A DNA stretch of 64,000 nucleotides from assembly GCA_030429565.1 (NCBI GenBank), contig JAUIFE010000011.1, positions 62,001 through 126,000 on the forward strand, written 5' to 3'. The notes beneath the pieces are model-generated. The model was not told the origin of the DNA. It made no database searches and saw only the letters and a program-made list of their open reading frames with translations. This document shows positions 17,426-26,103 of the stretch, in pieces; position 1 is the stretch's first letter; every line of letters starts with the position of its first letter. The translations under genes and the position numbers were made by a program. The DNA is from Holophagae bacterium. GTDB taxonomy: Bacteria > Acidobacteriota > Holophagae > Acanthopleuribacterales > Acanthopleuribacteraceae.

Positions 17426-18361
17426 TTACTTAATGCGCGTGAGGCATTTGTCCCAGTGGGTATGGGTAAAGAAGCGCAGCGGGACACGCGCATAAACCCA
17501 CAAGAAGCCGGCCCCTTGTGCTTGGTGCGTGTTTGATTCCTCACCATAACTCCACCAAACCCAGTAAGGACGGCCTTCAACCAGTTCCACCGGTAACAGG
17601 CCCCAATTGCGGCAGTCGTCGCTGCGGTTGCGGTTGTCGCCCATGACCAGGTAAAAGCCCTCGGGAATGGTTTGGCCGTTGCTGAGATTGAGGCGGCGCT
17701 CGAGGTCGTCGATAAATGCTTGATCGGTTTCGGGATAAATGCGGCGCATGGCCTTGACGGTGTTGCGCGTCCGGTTGATCAGCATACGGGTGGTGATGGT
17801 GATTTTGTCGATGTACTGGGGGTCGGCGTTTTCCAAGCCGGGTTTCATGGTGTCGTAGTGCAACGGCAGGTTTTTATTGTCGGGATCGCGTGTTTTTTGG
17901 GTGGCGCTGTTCAGGTGTGACTTGAGGTAGATGTAATCTTCGTCAATCGGTTGACCGTCAATATAGACTTGGTCGTTTTGAATCTCGACTGCTTCGCCTG
18001 GCAGCCCAATCAGCCGCTTGACCCAGCGTTCGCGCGAATCGGCCGGGTGTTTAAAAACGACCACGTCGCCCCGTTTGGGTTCACGGACGGGCATTAAGGC
18101 GCGATCTAGGCTGCCGCCGCCCCGTGAAAAGATCATGCTGTTGAGCGTGATGTGATCGCCGATGAGCAGTGTGTTCTCCATCGACGAGGTGGGGATTTTG
18201 AAGTTTTGGAAGACGTAGGTACTGAAGAATAAGAAGAAACAGATCATCCAAAGGAAAAATTGCGTGTAATCACGGACGACGCTCAGCTCGGCCGGGTTTT
18301 TGGCTTTAGCGCTCTTGTTTCCTTTTATGGCATCCATAATGGCGTCTTTTTGTTGGCTCAT
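17426..18361 (-). CDS. lepB: Signal peptidase I
   Basis: Cleaves signal peptides from exported proteins at the outer face of the inner membrane. 311 residues with a TM helix at about 32-52. The Ser-Lys dyad is visible: Ser60 in PTSSMENTL and Lys115 in RWVKRLIGLPGE. The later box MGDNRNRSDDCRNWG is also typical of S26 peptidases. A long insertion (about 145-215) lies between the Lys box and the MGDNR box. Last gene of the operon amidase-GerMN-lepB, 44 bp after the GerMN gene. Confidence 0.95.
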   Translation of the reverse strand: MSQQKDAIMDAIKGNKSAKAKNPAELSVVRDYTQFFLWMICFFLFFSTYVFQNFKIPTSSMENTLLIGDHITLNSMIFSRGGGSLDRALMPVREPKRGDVVVFKHPADSRERWVKRLIGLPGEAVEIQNDQVYIDGQPIDEDYIYLKSHLNSATQKTRDPDNKNLPLHYDTMKPGLENADPQYIDKITITTRMLINRTRNTVKAMRRIYPETDQAFIDDLERRLNLSNGQTIPEGFYLVMGDNRNRSDDCRNWGLLPVELVEGRPYWVWWSYGEESNTHQAQGAGFLWVYARVPLRFFTHTHWDKCLTRIK

Positions 18362-18405
18362 GGGGTGACCTCGTGGGGTACGGATCGCGGCGGGCGACCC
18401 TGTGC

Positions 18406-19107
18406 TTAATTTTGCGGGGCGTTGGCGCCGAGTTCACCGGAGATGCTCGACGGGGGCAGCGGGTCCAGCGGTTCGACGATGATTTCGTCGGATAAACGTG
18501 GTTCCGGCACGACGGTGTAAACCATGTGGTTGCGTTGCAGCGGGCTCTCGATATCGACGTGACCCAGCAGGGTTTCGCTGCCGCTGCCTTCAACGAGGAT
18601 TTTGACGTGGGTTGCTTCCTCAAAGTTATCGAGAATGCTGTTGACCAGGCTGTAAACCAAATAGGTTTCGCCGCCTGCGCCCACTTGCAGATTGTTCAAG
18701 AACTTTTGGTTGAAGTCGATGACGACGGTGCCGTCCGGGACCATGTAAACCTCGCGAACGTAGGTGTCGGCGGGCCAAATTGCACGGCCGACCGATTCTT
18801 TCGGCGGGATGGTTAAGTGGTCGATGACCTGAAGTAACTGGCTGGTTTGACTGTTTTTGAGCACGTAACGCGGCAGCGGAATGAGGCCGTCGTATTCGCT
18901 GTGACGGAAGTAGATTGAAACCTCGCGCTGCGAGTCTTCGTCGAACCACGGCTGGGCCGTGTTTTCCTTTTGATTGAGCGCGTTGCCTTCGGCGACAGCC
19001 AAGTCGGCCGCGGTGCGATCAGCCTCGGTGGTTGGGGCGTTGACCTTCTCGCTGTGGCTACAGGCGACCAGGACGAAAACGAGAAGAAGTGACAACAGGC
19101 GTTTCAT
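18406..19107 (-). CDS. GerMN-domain lipoprotein
   Basis: A 233-residue protein with a lipoprotein signal (LLSLLLVFVLVACS, lipobox Cys16) and a C-terminal GerMN domain: SYFRH...RYVLKNS..., then IDFNQKFLNNL and GGETYLVYSLVNSIL. GerMN domains are found in spore germination protein GerM and in envelope proteins linked to peptidoglycan. ATG overlaps the stop of the upstream amidase gene (ATGA), and lepB follows, so a role in cell-envelope maintenance beside the amidase is likely. Confidence 0.85.
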   Translation of the reverse strand: MKRLLSLLLVFVLVACSHSEKVNAPTTEADRTAADLAVAEGNALNQKENTAQPWFDEDSQREVSIYFRHSEYDGLIPLPRYVLKNSQTSQLLQVIDHLTIPPKESVGRAIWPADTYVREVYMVPDGTVVIDFNQKFLNNLQVGAGGETYLVYSLVNSILDNFEEATHVKILVEGSGSETLLGHVDIESPLQRNHMVYTVVPEPRLSDEIIVEPLDPLPPSSISGELGANAPQN

Positions 19108-20675
19108 GGTTGCTGTCCTTCATCGCCGGCCATCGGCATGATTGGGCCCTCGTGGGGTTTTTGGGCCCGCGCGCGCACGTCGCGGTCATAGTGCAGCACG
19201 GCTTCAGTGACGGCCGTCGCTAGGTCGTTTTTGAAGGTGTCGCTTTGTAGCTTGCGTTCCTCGTTGGGGTTTGAAATGAAGGCTGCTTCGAACAAAATGG
19301 CGGGCATGACCGCGCCTTTGAGGACCTTTAGCGGGGCCTGTTTGACACCGCGACTGCGAATGCCCGCAAGGTTGTTGAGTTCGTCTTGAATGTATTTGGC
19401 CAGACGGAAGCTGTCTTCGATGTGCTTGGCTTGGGCCATGTCCCACAGCATCAGGCTGAGGTCGTCGCTAAGCGGGTCGGGCTCGCCGGCCTCGGCGCTG
19501 TCGCTCTCGTCCTCAAACTCCTGGTTGTGGCTGTCAATGCTGGCGTTGCGTTCACCGTCCATAGAAAGGTAATAGGTCTCGCTGCCGCGCGCGTTGGCGA
19601 TTTTGACGGCGTTGACATGGATGGAAATGAACAAATCGGCTTTGAAGTGGTTGGCGATGGCGGTACGCGTTTTAAGCGACAGGAAGATATCCTCTTCGCG
19701 CGTGAGCTTGATGTCGAATTCGCCGGCTTCCTTGAGTTTGTCGACCAGCATTTTGGCGAGTTCCAGGGTGACGTCTTTTTCTTTCAGGCCGCTGGGCCCC
19801 ATGGCGCCGCGATCAATACCGCCGTGGCCGGGGTCGATGACAATGCGCCGAATACCGCCGGTCATTTCTTGAACAATTTGATCCGGTGACGCGGTTTCCG
19901 GACGGAAGTTACCGCGCAGGGTGATCAGCGTGCGGGGATCCTTGGCGAGGAAGGGCGCAACTTCATAGCCGGTCACCTCAGGCCCGATTTTGAACAAGAT
20001 TTCGGTGGAACCGTCGGGCAGGTTGTGGAAAGGTTCCATGGCGAGCACGGCCTCGTTAACGTTGAACCCTTCGCGCTCAATAATAATCGGGCTGCGAGGG
20101 ATTTTTACCAGCAAGGCGCGTTGCAGGCGTTCGACCTTGGGTGGGTTGACGCCTTGGTTGAACAAAATTGAGATTTGGAATTGATTGCCGCGCCGCATGG
20201 TGCGAATCGAGGCGACGGTATCCTTTTGCAGCGGCACGTGCATGCTTTTGCTCGAGCGATCGTAGATGACCTGCACGCCCATGAGGTCGGAAAGCACGCG
20301 CGCGATGTGCAGTGCTTGCACGTAGACGACGCCTTCGCGCTCTTGAATCGCGAACGGCGCTTTGGTGCGCGCGTAGAAGGCGTCTTGGGTGTCGAGGTTG
20401 ACGCGCAGTTCACGCTGATTGACGTTCAGTATCAGCATGCGTTCGCTTTGAATCGGGGTTTGCAGGCCGAGGCTGAGCAAGACGGCGTCGAGGCGCAGGT
20501 AGGGTGGGCGGGTACCGCGCAGAATTTCAATCGGGTGAGCTTCGGTACCGTGATAAAGGGTAATGTTATTGGTGTTTTTCTGCGCCGAGGCGGGAACGCT
20601 TGCCAGTAAGAGCAAGGCGTAAACCAATGATTTGCCGGGGGTAAGGCGGAAAACTGGGCGTGCCGTCATAAGCAA
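19104..20675 (-). CDS. N-acetylmuramoyl-L-alanine amidase (AMIN + Amidase_3)
   Basis: A 523-residue exported peptidoglycan amidase. An N-terminal signal peptide ending in ASAQ is followed by an AMIN-like beta domain (about 35-250). The Amidase_3 catalytic domain (about 275-500) has VIDPGHGGIDRGA (zinc His), LKEKDVTLELAK (zinc Glu), SIHVNA (zinc His) and the final FEAAFISNPNEE (catalytic Glu). It cleaves the stem peptide from MurNAc during cell separation. A TTG at 20675 has AGGA five bases upstream; ATG at 20669 is the alternative start. First gene of the operon. Confidence 0.92.
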   Translation of the reverse strand: MLMTARPVFRLTPGKSLVYALLLLASVPASAQKNTNNITLYHGTEAHPIEILRGTRPPYLRLDAVLLSLGLQTPIQSERMLILNVNQRELRVNLDTQDAFYARTKAPFAIQEREGVVYVQALHIARVLSDLMGVQVIYDRSSKSMHVPLQKDTVASIRTMRRGNQFQISILFNQGVNPPKVERLQRALLVKIPRSPIIIEREGFNVNEAVLAMEPFHNLPDGSTEILFKIGPEVTGYEVAPFLAKDPRTLITLRGNFRPETASPDQIVQEMTGGIRRIVIDPGHGGIDRGAMGPSGLKEKDVTLELAKMLVDKLKEAGEFDIKLTREEDIFLSLKTRTAIANHFKADLFISIHVNAVKIANARGSETYYLSMDGERNASIDSHNQEFEDESDSAEAGEPDPLSDDLSLMLWDMAQAKHIEDSFRLAKYIQDELNNLAGIRSRGVKQAPLKVLKGAVMPAILFEAAFISNPNEERKLQSDTFKNDLATAVTEAVLHYDRDVRARAQKPHEGPIMPMAGDEGQQP

Positions 20676-20928
20676 ATGAATCCTGTTTTCGAGGTTGGCC
20701 GGTGATGGTTGGCGGCATGATTGAGGCGCCTACAAAGGGGCGAGGCATGCCAAAGCTACCCATTGTAGCTCAAACCGAGCACGAACTGGGCCAAGTTCTT
20801 TGGGGGGCGATAAGGCCGCTGCCGGGCGTGACTTTGGCGAGATAAGCGGCGAAAAGGGGCGCGGTCGACAGGCGCCGGTCGGATGACGAAATGCCATCCG
20901 GGCCGGTCGCTTTGTCGCGCAGCGATGG

Positions 20929-21519
20929 TTAGAAGGTAAAGGAAACGCGGCGGTTTTTGGCCCAAGCCGATTCGGCTTTGGTCGGGTCCAGCGGTTTCAG
21001 TTCGCCGTAGCTGATGGTGCGCATTTGGGTCTCGGGCACGCCGAGTTGCAACAAGTAGCGCTTCACGGCTTGGGCGCGGCGCTCACCGAGGGCGAGGTTG
21101 TAGTCGTCGGTGCCGCGAATATCGGCGTGGCCTTCGAGTAGGACGGGCATGCCGGGATTGCTCTTGAGTGCCTGCGCGTAACGGGCGAGTTTCTCGCGCG
21201 CGGTCTGGGTTAAGGCGGACTGATCAAACTCAAAAAAGACCGGTGACCAATCCAAATTGCCAGGCAAATTATTGTTGTAGGTATCGATGACATTGAGGGT
21301 TTGCGAGCCAATATCTTCTTCTTCGTACATGGCGCCGGTGTAGCCTTCGCTGTCGTCGGTAATTTGGGTGGCGTCGCCGCCGTTGTTACCAGCAGCGCGA
21401 TCATCGTAAACAGTGCCGCCGCCGTTGCCGACGTTTGGGCCGCGAACGGGAGGTTTAGGGCCGCCACAAGCGGCTAAAAGCACGAGCAGACTTAAACCGA
21501 CTATAGATAGGAACGGCAT
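20929..21519 (-). CDS. pal: Peptidoglycan-associated lipoprotein Pal
   Basis: A 196-residue outer-membrane lipoprotein of the Tol-Pal system. Signal peptide MPFLSIVGLSLLVLLAACGG with lipobox Cys; a low-complexity linker rich in Gly, Asn and Asp; then the OmpA-like peptidoglycan-binding domain (VFFEFDQSALT..., LLEGHADIRGTDDYNLALGE, RRVSFTF). ATG at 21519 with GAGG upstream is preferred; the open frame extends to 21735 but that part is not signal-like. No tol genes are nearby in the window. Confidence 0.93.
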   Translation of the reverse strand: MPFLSIVGLSLLVLLAACGGPKPPVRGPNVGNGGGTVYDDRAAGNNGGDATQITDDSEGYTGAMYEEEDIGSQTLNVIDTYNNNLPGNLDWSPVFFEFDQSALTQTAREKLARYAQALKSNPGMPVLLEGHADIRGTDDYNLALGERRAQAVKRYLLQLGVPETQMRTISYGELKPLDPTKAESAWAKNRRVSFTF

Positions 21520-22254
21520 TGATCGAGCCTCGCGGCGGTGCGAGCCGGGGGGCGTTGGTTTGCAGTTGTGTTCGAAATCGTGATTCACCGGTTGGGTCAC
21601 GTTCCGTCCTCCTCGTTGTTGAAGTGTTCTCAGCAGGTGCGGCCGGTAGCGGCCGCAACGGCCCGGCATGGGGTGCGCGGGCGGGGTGGTGTGTTCGTCC
21701 ACCTTTGGTGACAGGTGCGACAGGGGATGGTTCAAAATGTTTTGTCTAACGAAATAAAACGCGGGATGTTGCCCTAAACACCTTGTTGGGTTGCCTTATG
21801 CCGTTTTCCATGTCCCATGGGATCGCCTGCTTCGTTCGTTGTTGGCATTATATGCCGGCGCGATCCATTCACCTAGCACGTTGGCGGGGTGGGCGGCGCC
21901 TGAGATAGATGCTGTTTTGGTGTGTTATATTGGCGTAAGTAGTTGATATAGATGTGTTTGTTTTGGTGTTGATGGCGCACGCCGCTGCTTGTGACGGACG
22001 ATACAGATTGTGGTGTCGGCGCGTTCGCCGGGAGTTTTGTCCCTGGCGCGCGTTTGCATTGATAAACGTGGTAAGGTTTGGTTTTTAACCAATGCCATGG
22101 GTCGTCCAAGCCGCACTTCAACGGAAGCATCGGCTTGTTTTGATCGCGATCGTCGACGCGCCGGTGCTGTTCTTCGGCGCAAGCAGTCCCAGGCGGTTGG
22201 GACGACCTAAAGCGAGAAGCGGACACCCGCGCGGGTGCACAGAGGTGGCGAACG
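21520..22254. other. Intergenic region between pal and the VWFA gene
   Basis: Divergent intergenic region of about 730 bp. No gene supported. A local AT-rich stretch at 21910-21970 may hold promoter elements. Several open frames are shadows without ribosome binding sites. Confidence 0.35.
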
Positions 22255-23583
22255 ATGAGTATCTGTATGTGGGCTTGTTTGTTGTGGTTGCAGAATCCGG
22301 TGATCGACGAAGAGCTGCGCGTCAGTTATGTGTTGCTCGATGTCAAAGCGACCGATCGTCGTGGCCGGCCCATTGAAGACCTCACCAAAGAGGATTTTAT
22401 TGTCACCGAAAACAAGAAGAAGGTCTCGGTTTCGTTTTTTGAGAAGCGCGACTTTAACGAGGGCGTGCCCGAGGTGATTTTGACGGGGCAACGCGACTAC
22501 GATCGCGATAAAGCGCCGTCCGGTGTCCGTCAGATTATCGTCGCCCTGGATTTAGAATCCTTGGACCAAGGCCAACGCACCAAAACGTTTGCGGTGTTGC
22601 GTGGTTTCCTCAAGGCCCTTAAACCGCCTTACACTTACCTGATTAACCTGCACAGCTTGGAACGCGGCTCATTGACCGACGGTTTTGTGTCGTCCCCGCA
22701 ACGGGCGCTTTCGGCGCTGGACGTGTTCGAAGAACGTATGTCGCGCATGCGCTTCGGCGGTGGCAGTGGCGATTTGTTGTTGGGCGATGGGCGTCGCTCG
22801 GGCATGCAGCTTTCGCGCGGCCCGGCCGGGTCGGGTGGTAATTATGTGGGGGAGGTCGCCGATTTCGTCAGTCTGGAAGAAGCCTTCCAGCAGTGTGCTC
22901 GCGATTACGCCGGTATGGGTGGGGGCGCCAGGCAACGCTGCATCAGCGATACGTTAAACCAGTTTATGGCCATGCACCAAGACCGCACGGAGCGTGTTTT
23001 GGGTGAACTGGAAATCTTGGCGGCGACCTATACCGATACCGAGGCGCTTAAGCTCATGTTTTTTGTGTCGCCGGGTTTCACCATGCGTGAACCGACCTCG
23101 GCGGTGGAAATGGCGCGTTTCTATTTGAGCGAAGGTCAATCGGATGGTTTCAGCTCGGCCGGTTTGCTGAATGGTCGCTCTTACAACCGCAATCTCGATT
23201 TGCAGCGGGTCTTGCATTCCTGCATTCGCAACCGGGTCATTTTCCATACCTTTGATATGTACAACACCGGCGCGGTGCAAACGCGAAGCGCCGGCGCGCA
23301 ATACCAGCAGACGGCGGGGAACCAAATTCGCCGTTTTTACCAAAGCTACGTCAACGACGTGGGTTACGGCCTCCAGGAATTGGCCGATGAGTCGGGCGGT
23401 TCTTTTACGCGTGTCTTTGACCTGGACGGACCGATGATTAAAGCGATCGAGAAAAATCACGTCTTTTACGTGTTGGGTTATGACTCGCCGGCGGGTCAGC
23501 CGGGGAAATATCGCAAGATTCGCATTAAAACGAAGCGCAAGAAGGTTAAGTTGGCCTATCGCGGCGGGTATTTCGGCGGATAG
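22255..23583 (+). CDS. VWFA-related Acidobacterial-type protein
   Basis: A 442-residue protein resembling the VWFA-related Acidobacterial domain family (TIGR03436). The N-terminus is VSYVLLDVKATDRRGRPIEDLTKEDF, a beta domain typical of the family. The von Willebrand A-like fold follows (QIIVALDLESLDQG..., FFVSPGF), and the end FYVLGYDSPAGQPGKYRKIRIKTKRKKVKLAYRGGYF is characteristic. The metal site is altered: DxSxS appears as DLESLD. The N-terminus is only weakly signal-like. GAGGTGG precedes the ATG. Function unknown; these proteins are probably surface or periplasmic adhesion-type factors. Confidence 0.85.
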   Translation: MSICMWACLLWLQNPVIDEELRVSYVLLDVKATDRRGRPIEDLTKEDFIVTENKKKVSVSFFEKRDFNEGVPEVILTGQRDYDRDKAPSGVRQIIVALDLESLDQGQRTKTFAVLRGFLKALKPPYTYLINLHSLERGSLTDGFVSSPQRALSALDVFEERMSRMRFGGGSGDLLLGDGRRSGMQLSRGPAGSGGNYVGEVADFVSLEEAFQQCARDYAGMGGGARQRCISDTLNQFMAMHQDRTERVLGELEILAATYTDTEALKLMFFVSPGFTMREPTSAVEMARFYLSEGQSDGFSSAGLLNGRSYNRNLDLQRVLHSCIRNRVIFHTFDMYNTGAVQTRSAGAQYQQTAGNQIRRFYQSYVNDVGYGLQELADESGGSFTRVFDLDGPMIKAIEKNHVFYVLGYDSPAGQPGKYRKIRIKTKRKKVKLAYRGGYFGG

Positions 23584-23970
23584 CAGCCGGCGCGACGGTT
23601 TACAAGTGATGGTTTTCTCAACCTGATTGGTTGTGATCGTGGCCGCGCAGGCCGCTTTTCTTGGCGCTCGGCAACGAAATCGAACGAAGCCCTGCTTGAA
23701 TTGCGCTACAATATGGGAACCTTTCATCGCACTTTGCGTTCTTTTGGTGATTTACCGCCGTTGACGAGCGTTTCGTTTCACCAAGGGTTCGCCGCGAAAA
23801 GCGTCGAATAAGGTGAGCCACGTGGTGACCTCGGTCGCCAGGTTCGCGTTTCTTCAAGCGACCGCCTCCGTCCGTTGCTTTGAATTGGCAAGACCTTGCG
23901 CCGATTGACGCGTTGTCCTCTTGGAAGGTCCGGGACTTGATGTTTATCAATCAAACACGGGAGCATTAGC
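23584..23970. other. Intergenic region
   Basis: About 390 bp without a supported gene, upstream of the receiver-phosphatase gene. No clear -35/-10 pair identified. Confidence 0.35.
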
Positions 23971-25242
23971 TTGGCGCTTTCTCGTATTCTTATCGTTGAG
24001 GACACCCCGTTTCCACGGGCTATTCTGCAACGCCAATTACAACAAATGGGTTACGAAGTCATCGCCGCTTCAGATGGGACTGAAGCTTGGGAAATTCTCC
24101 AAAACGAAACCATTAACTTCGTCATTACCGACTGGTTAATGCCCAATATGAACGGCATTGAACTGTGTCGCCGTATCCGGCAACACGACTTCCCCCGTTA
24201 CATCTATATTATTCTGCTCACCGCCAAAGGCGACAAAAACGACCTCATTGCCGGTTTGGAAGCCGGTGCTGACGATTTCATGGTCAAACCTTGTAATCCC
24301 CTTGAACTTAAAGTCAAGGTGTTGGCGGGTGACCGCGTGCTTAAGTACGAAAAAACCCTGGTCGATCAAAACCGAAAACTGGAAAAGGCGCACCAACAGA
24401 TCTCGGAGCAGTTTGAGACAACCGCCAACAACTTGCGGTTGGCCGCCAAATTCCAAAAAGCCTTGTTACCAACGGAAAGCGCAACCATTGACGAGATTCG
24501 CTTTGAATCGATGTTTGTGCCGTGCGAAGTGGTGGCGGGCGACTTCTTTAACTTCTTCAAACTCAATGAACAACGCACCGCGTTTTTCTTGCTCGACGTG
24601 GCCGGTCACGGTATTCCCGCCGCCATGTTGTCCTTTACCTTGTCCCACGTGATCTCGCCCGACCCGTTTCAGGCGCAGGGCGGCGCCATCGGACATACCA
24701 CCTACGGTTACTTGGATTTCAACAATCCGGTTGCGCTCGCCAGTCGGCTCAATCAAATCTTTGAGGTGCGTTCCGACGGCCAGCAGTACTTCACCATGGT
24801 GTACGGCATCATCGACAAGGCGATGGAAGAGGTTTACTTCACCCAAGCGGGTCACCCGCCGATCATCTACTTGCCCCATGACGGCGAGCCGCGTTTGGTC
24901 GGCGATGGTGGTTTTCCCATGGGTGTTTTCCCCGATACCCTTTTCGACGTTTACAGCTTTCCGTTCCGCCACGGCGACCGGTTGTTTGTGTATTCGGATG
25001 GTGTAACCACGTGTTTTAACCCTAAGAACGAGCCCTTCTCTACCGAGCGATTTATGCGCATTCTTGATCGCAACCGTCACAACCCGTTGCGAGAAGGTTT
25101 GCTGGTGACCAAAGAAGAGTTGCATGACTGGCGTCAGTCCGACCAATTTGAAGACGATCTGTCGGTGTTGGCGATTGAACGGACGCGGCCGGAACTGGAG
25201 CACAATGGTGCGCGCGCGGTTGATTTGGCCGAGCTGGACTAA
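23971..25242 (+). CDS. Response regulator with SpoIIE-type (PP2C) phosphatase output
   Basis: A 423-residue protein. The receiver domain at 1-120 has the acidic pocket after ILIVED, phospho-acceptor Asp54 (TDWLMPNMNG) and the conserved Lys in MVKPCN. A coiled-coil linker follows (about 130-160), then a SpoIIE/RsbU-like PP2C phosphatase at 175-410 (VAGDFFNFFK, LLDVAGHGIPAAM, SDGVTTCFN, DDLSVLAIE). Such proteins dephosphorylate anti-sigma-factor antagonists. The TTG start at 23971 has GGGAG eight bases upstream. The next gene encodes an RsbW-like ATPase and is a probable partner in a phospho-switch. Confidence 0.93.
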   Translation: MALSRILIVEDTPFPRAILQRQLQQMGYEVIAASDGTEAWEILQNETINFVITDWLMPNMNGIELCRRIRQHDFPRYIYIILLTAKGDKNDLIAGLEAGADDFMVKPCNPLELKVKVLAGDRVLKYEKTLVDQNRKLEKAHQQISEQFETTANNLRLAAKFQKALLPTESATIDEIRFESMFVPCEVVAGDFFNFFKLNEQRTAFFLLDVAGHGIPAAMLSFTLSHVISPDPFQAQGGAIGHTTYGYLDFNNPVALASRLNQIFEVRSDGQQYFTMVYGIIDKAMEEVYFTQAGHPPIIYLPHDGEPRLVGDGGFPMGVFPDTLFDVYSFPFRHGDRLFVYSDGVTTCFNPKNEPFSTERFMRILDRNRHNPLREGLLVTKEELHDWRQSDQFEDDLSVLAIERTRPELEHNGARAVDLAELD

Positions 25243-25631
25243 GCCCGGTAGGGTGACCGTCAAGCTGCAAGACAAACGTTGATCTGCGCCGGTTGTTGAT
25301 TTTTCGCAATCGGTGCAGAGCGGCGCTGTTGTGTATGGTCAATTGAAGCAGTTGGAAAATGACGGTGTTTGGTTAAGTGGTTTGGTACGAGTTTCTTGCG
25401 TGATATATCTTGTGTCTGTTAGTTGTCGGGATGCTCTTCCTTGGATCTCATGCGTCTTGGTGTTTTCGCTTTCTTTCACGCTTCTTTTTATGTGTTTTTC
25501 TGCTCGGTCGTCAGAATTCTTACGTTATAATTCTCGTGCCTATATTTGCGTCATGGCTGATTTGTGGTCCCTCTTGATCGCGTTTTACCTGACCCTTTTC
25601 ACGTCACACTTTCGTTTTTTGAAGGCGTTAT
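25243..25631. other. Intergenic region
   Basis: About 390 bp, T-rich from 25400 to 25630. It holds no supported gene; an open frame here lacks a ribosome binding site. Confidence 0.35.
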
Positions 25632-26090
25632 ATGCGAGGTCTCATGTTGCAACCGCTCATCCCAAACGTGACCCATCAGATCGAATTCCGGATCGACAGT
25701 AATTTAGACGACGTTGCTTTGGCCGGTGTTTCCGTGCGCGCCCTTTGCAATCACTTCGAGATGAGCGGTGATGTGGCCTACCAGGTTGAGCTCTGCGTGG
25801 TTGAGATGCTCAACAATGTGATTGAGCACGGCTACAAGTTCCAGAAGGGCCATACCATTAAGGTTCGCTTTGGCGTCGGTCAAGGCCGACTTGAGGTCAC
25901 CATCATTGACGAGGCCGAACCAATGGGTGAACGCAATGAACCCCGTCTGTGTTACGATATTGAAAACATTGAATCTATCCCAGAAAACGGTTACGGGCGT
26001 TACCTCGTCAACCAAATCATGGACCAAGTCGACTATCGCAGTGATCGCGGCGCCAACTACCTCAGTATGGTGAAAAGCCTCTCCTCTTAG
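25632..26090 (+). CDS. RsbW-like histidine-kinase-type ATPase (anti-sigma factor or regulator)
   Basis: A 152-residue HATPase_c protein of the anti-sigma Ser/Thr kinase type: N box VELCVVEMLNNVIEHGY, G1 box VTIIDEAEPM, G2 region ENGYGRYLVNQIMDQVDY. Such proteins phosphorylate an STAS antagonist and sequester a sigma factor. It follows the SpoIIE phosphatase gene and precedes, by 13 bp, a pseudokinase-FGE gene, forming a likely signalling set. No STAS protein is present nearby. ATG 25632 has GAAGG upstream; ATG 25644 is an alternative. Confidence 0.88.
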   Translation: MRGLMLQPLIPNVTHQIEFRIDSNLDDVALAGVSVRALCNHFEMSGDVAYQVELCVVEMLNNVIEHGYKFQKGHTIKVRFGVGQGRLEVTIIDEAEPMGERNEPRLCYDIENIESIPENGYGRYLVNQIMDQVDYRSDRGANYLSMVKSLSS

Positions 26091-26103
26091 TCGTTCTGGT
26101 GTT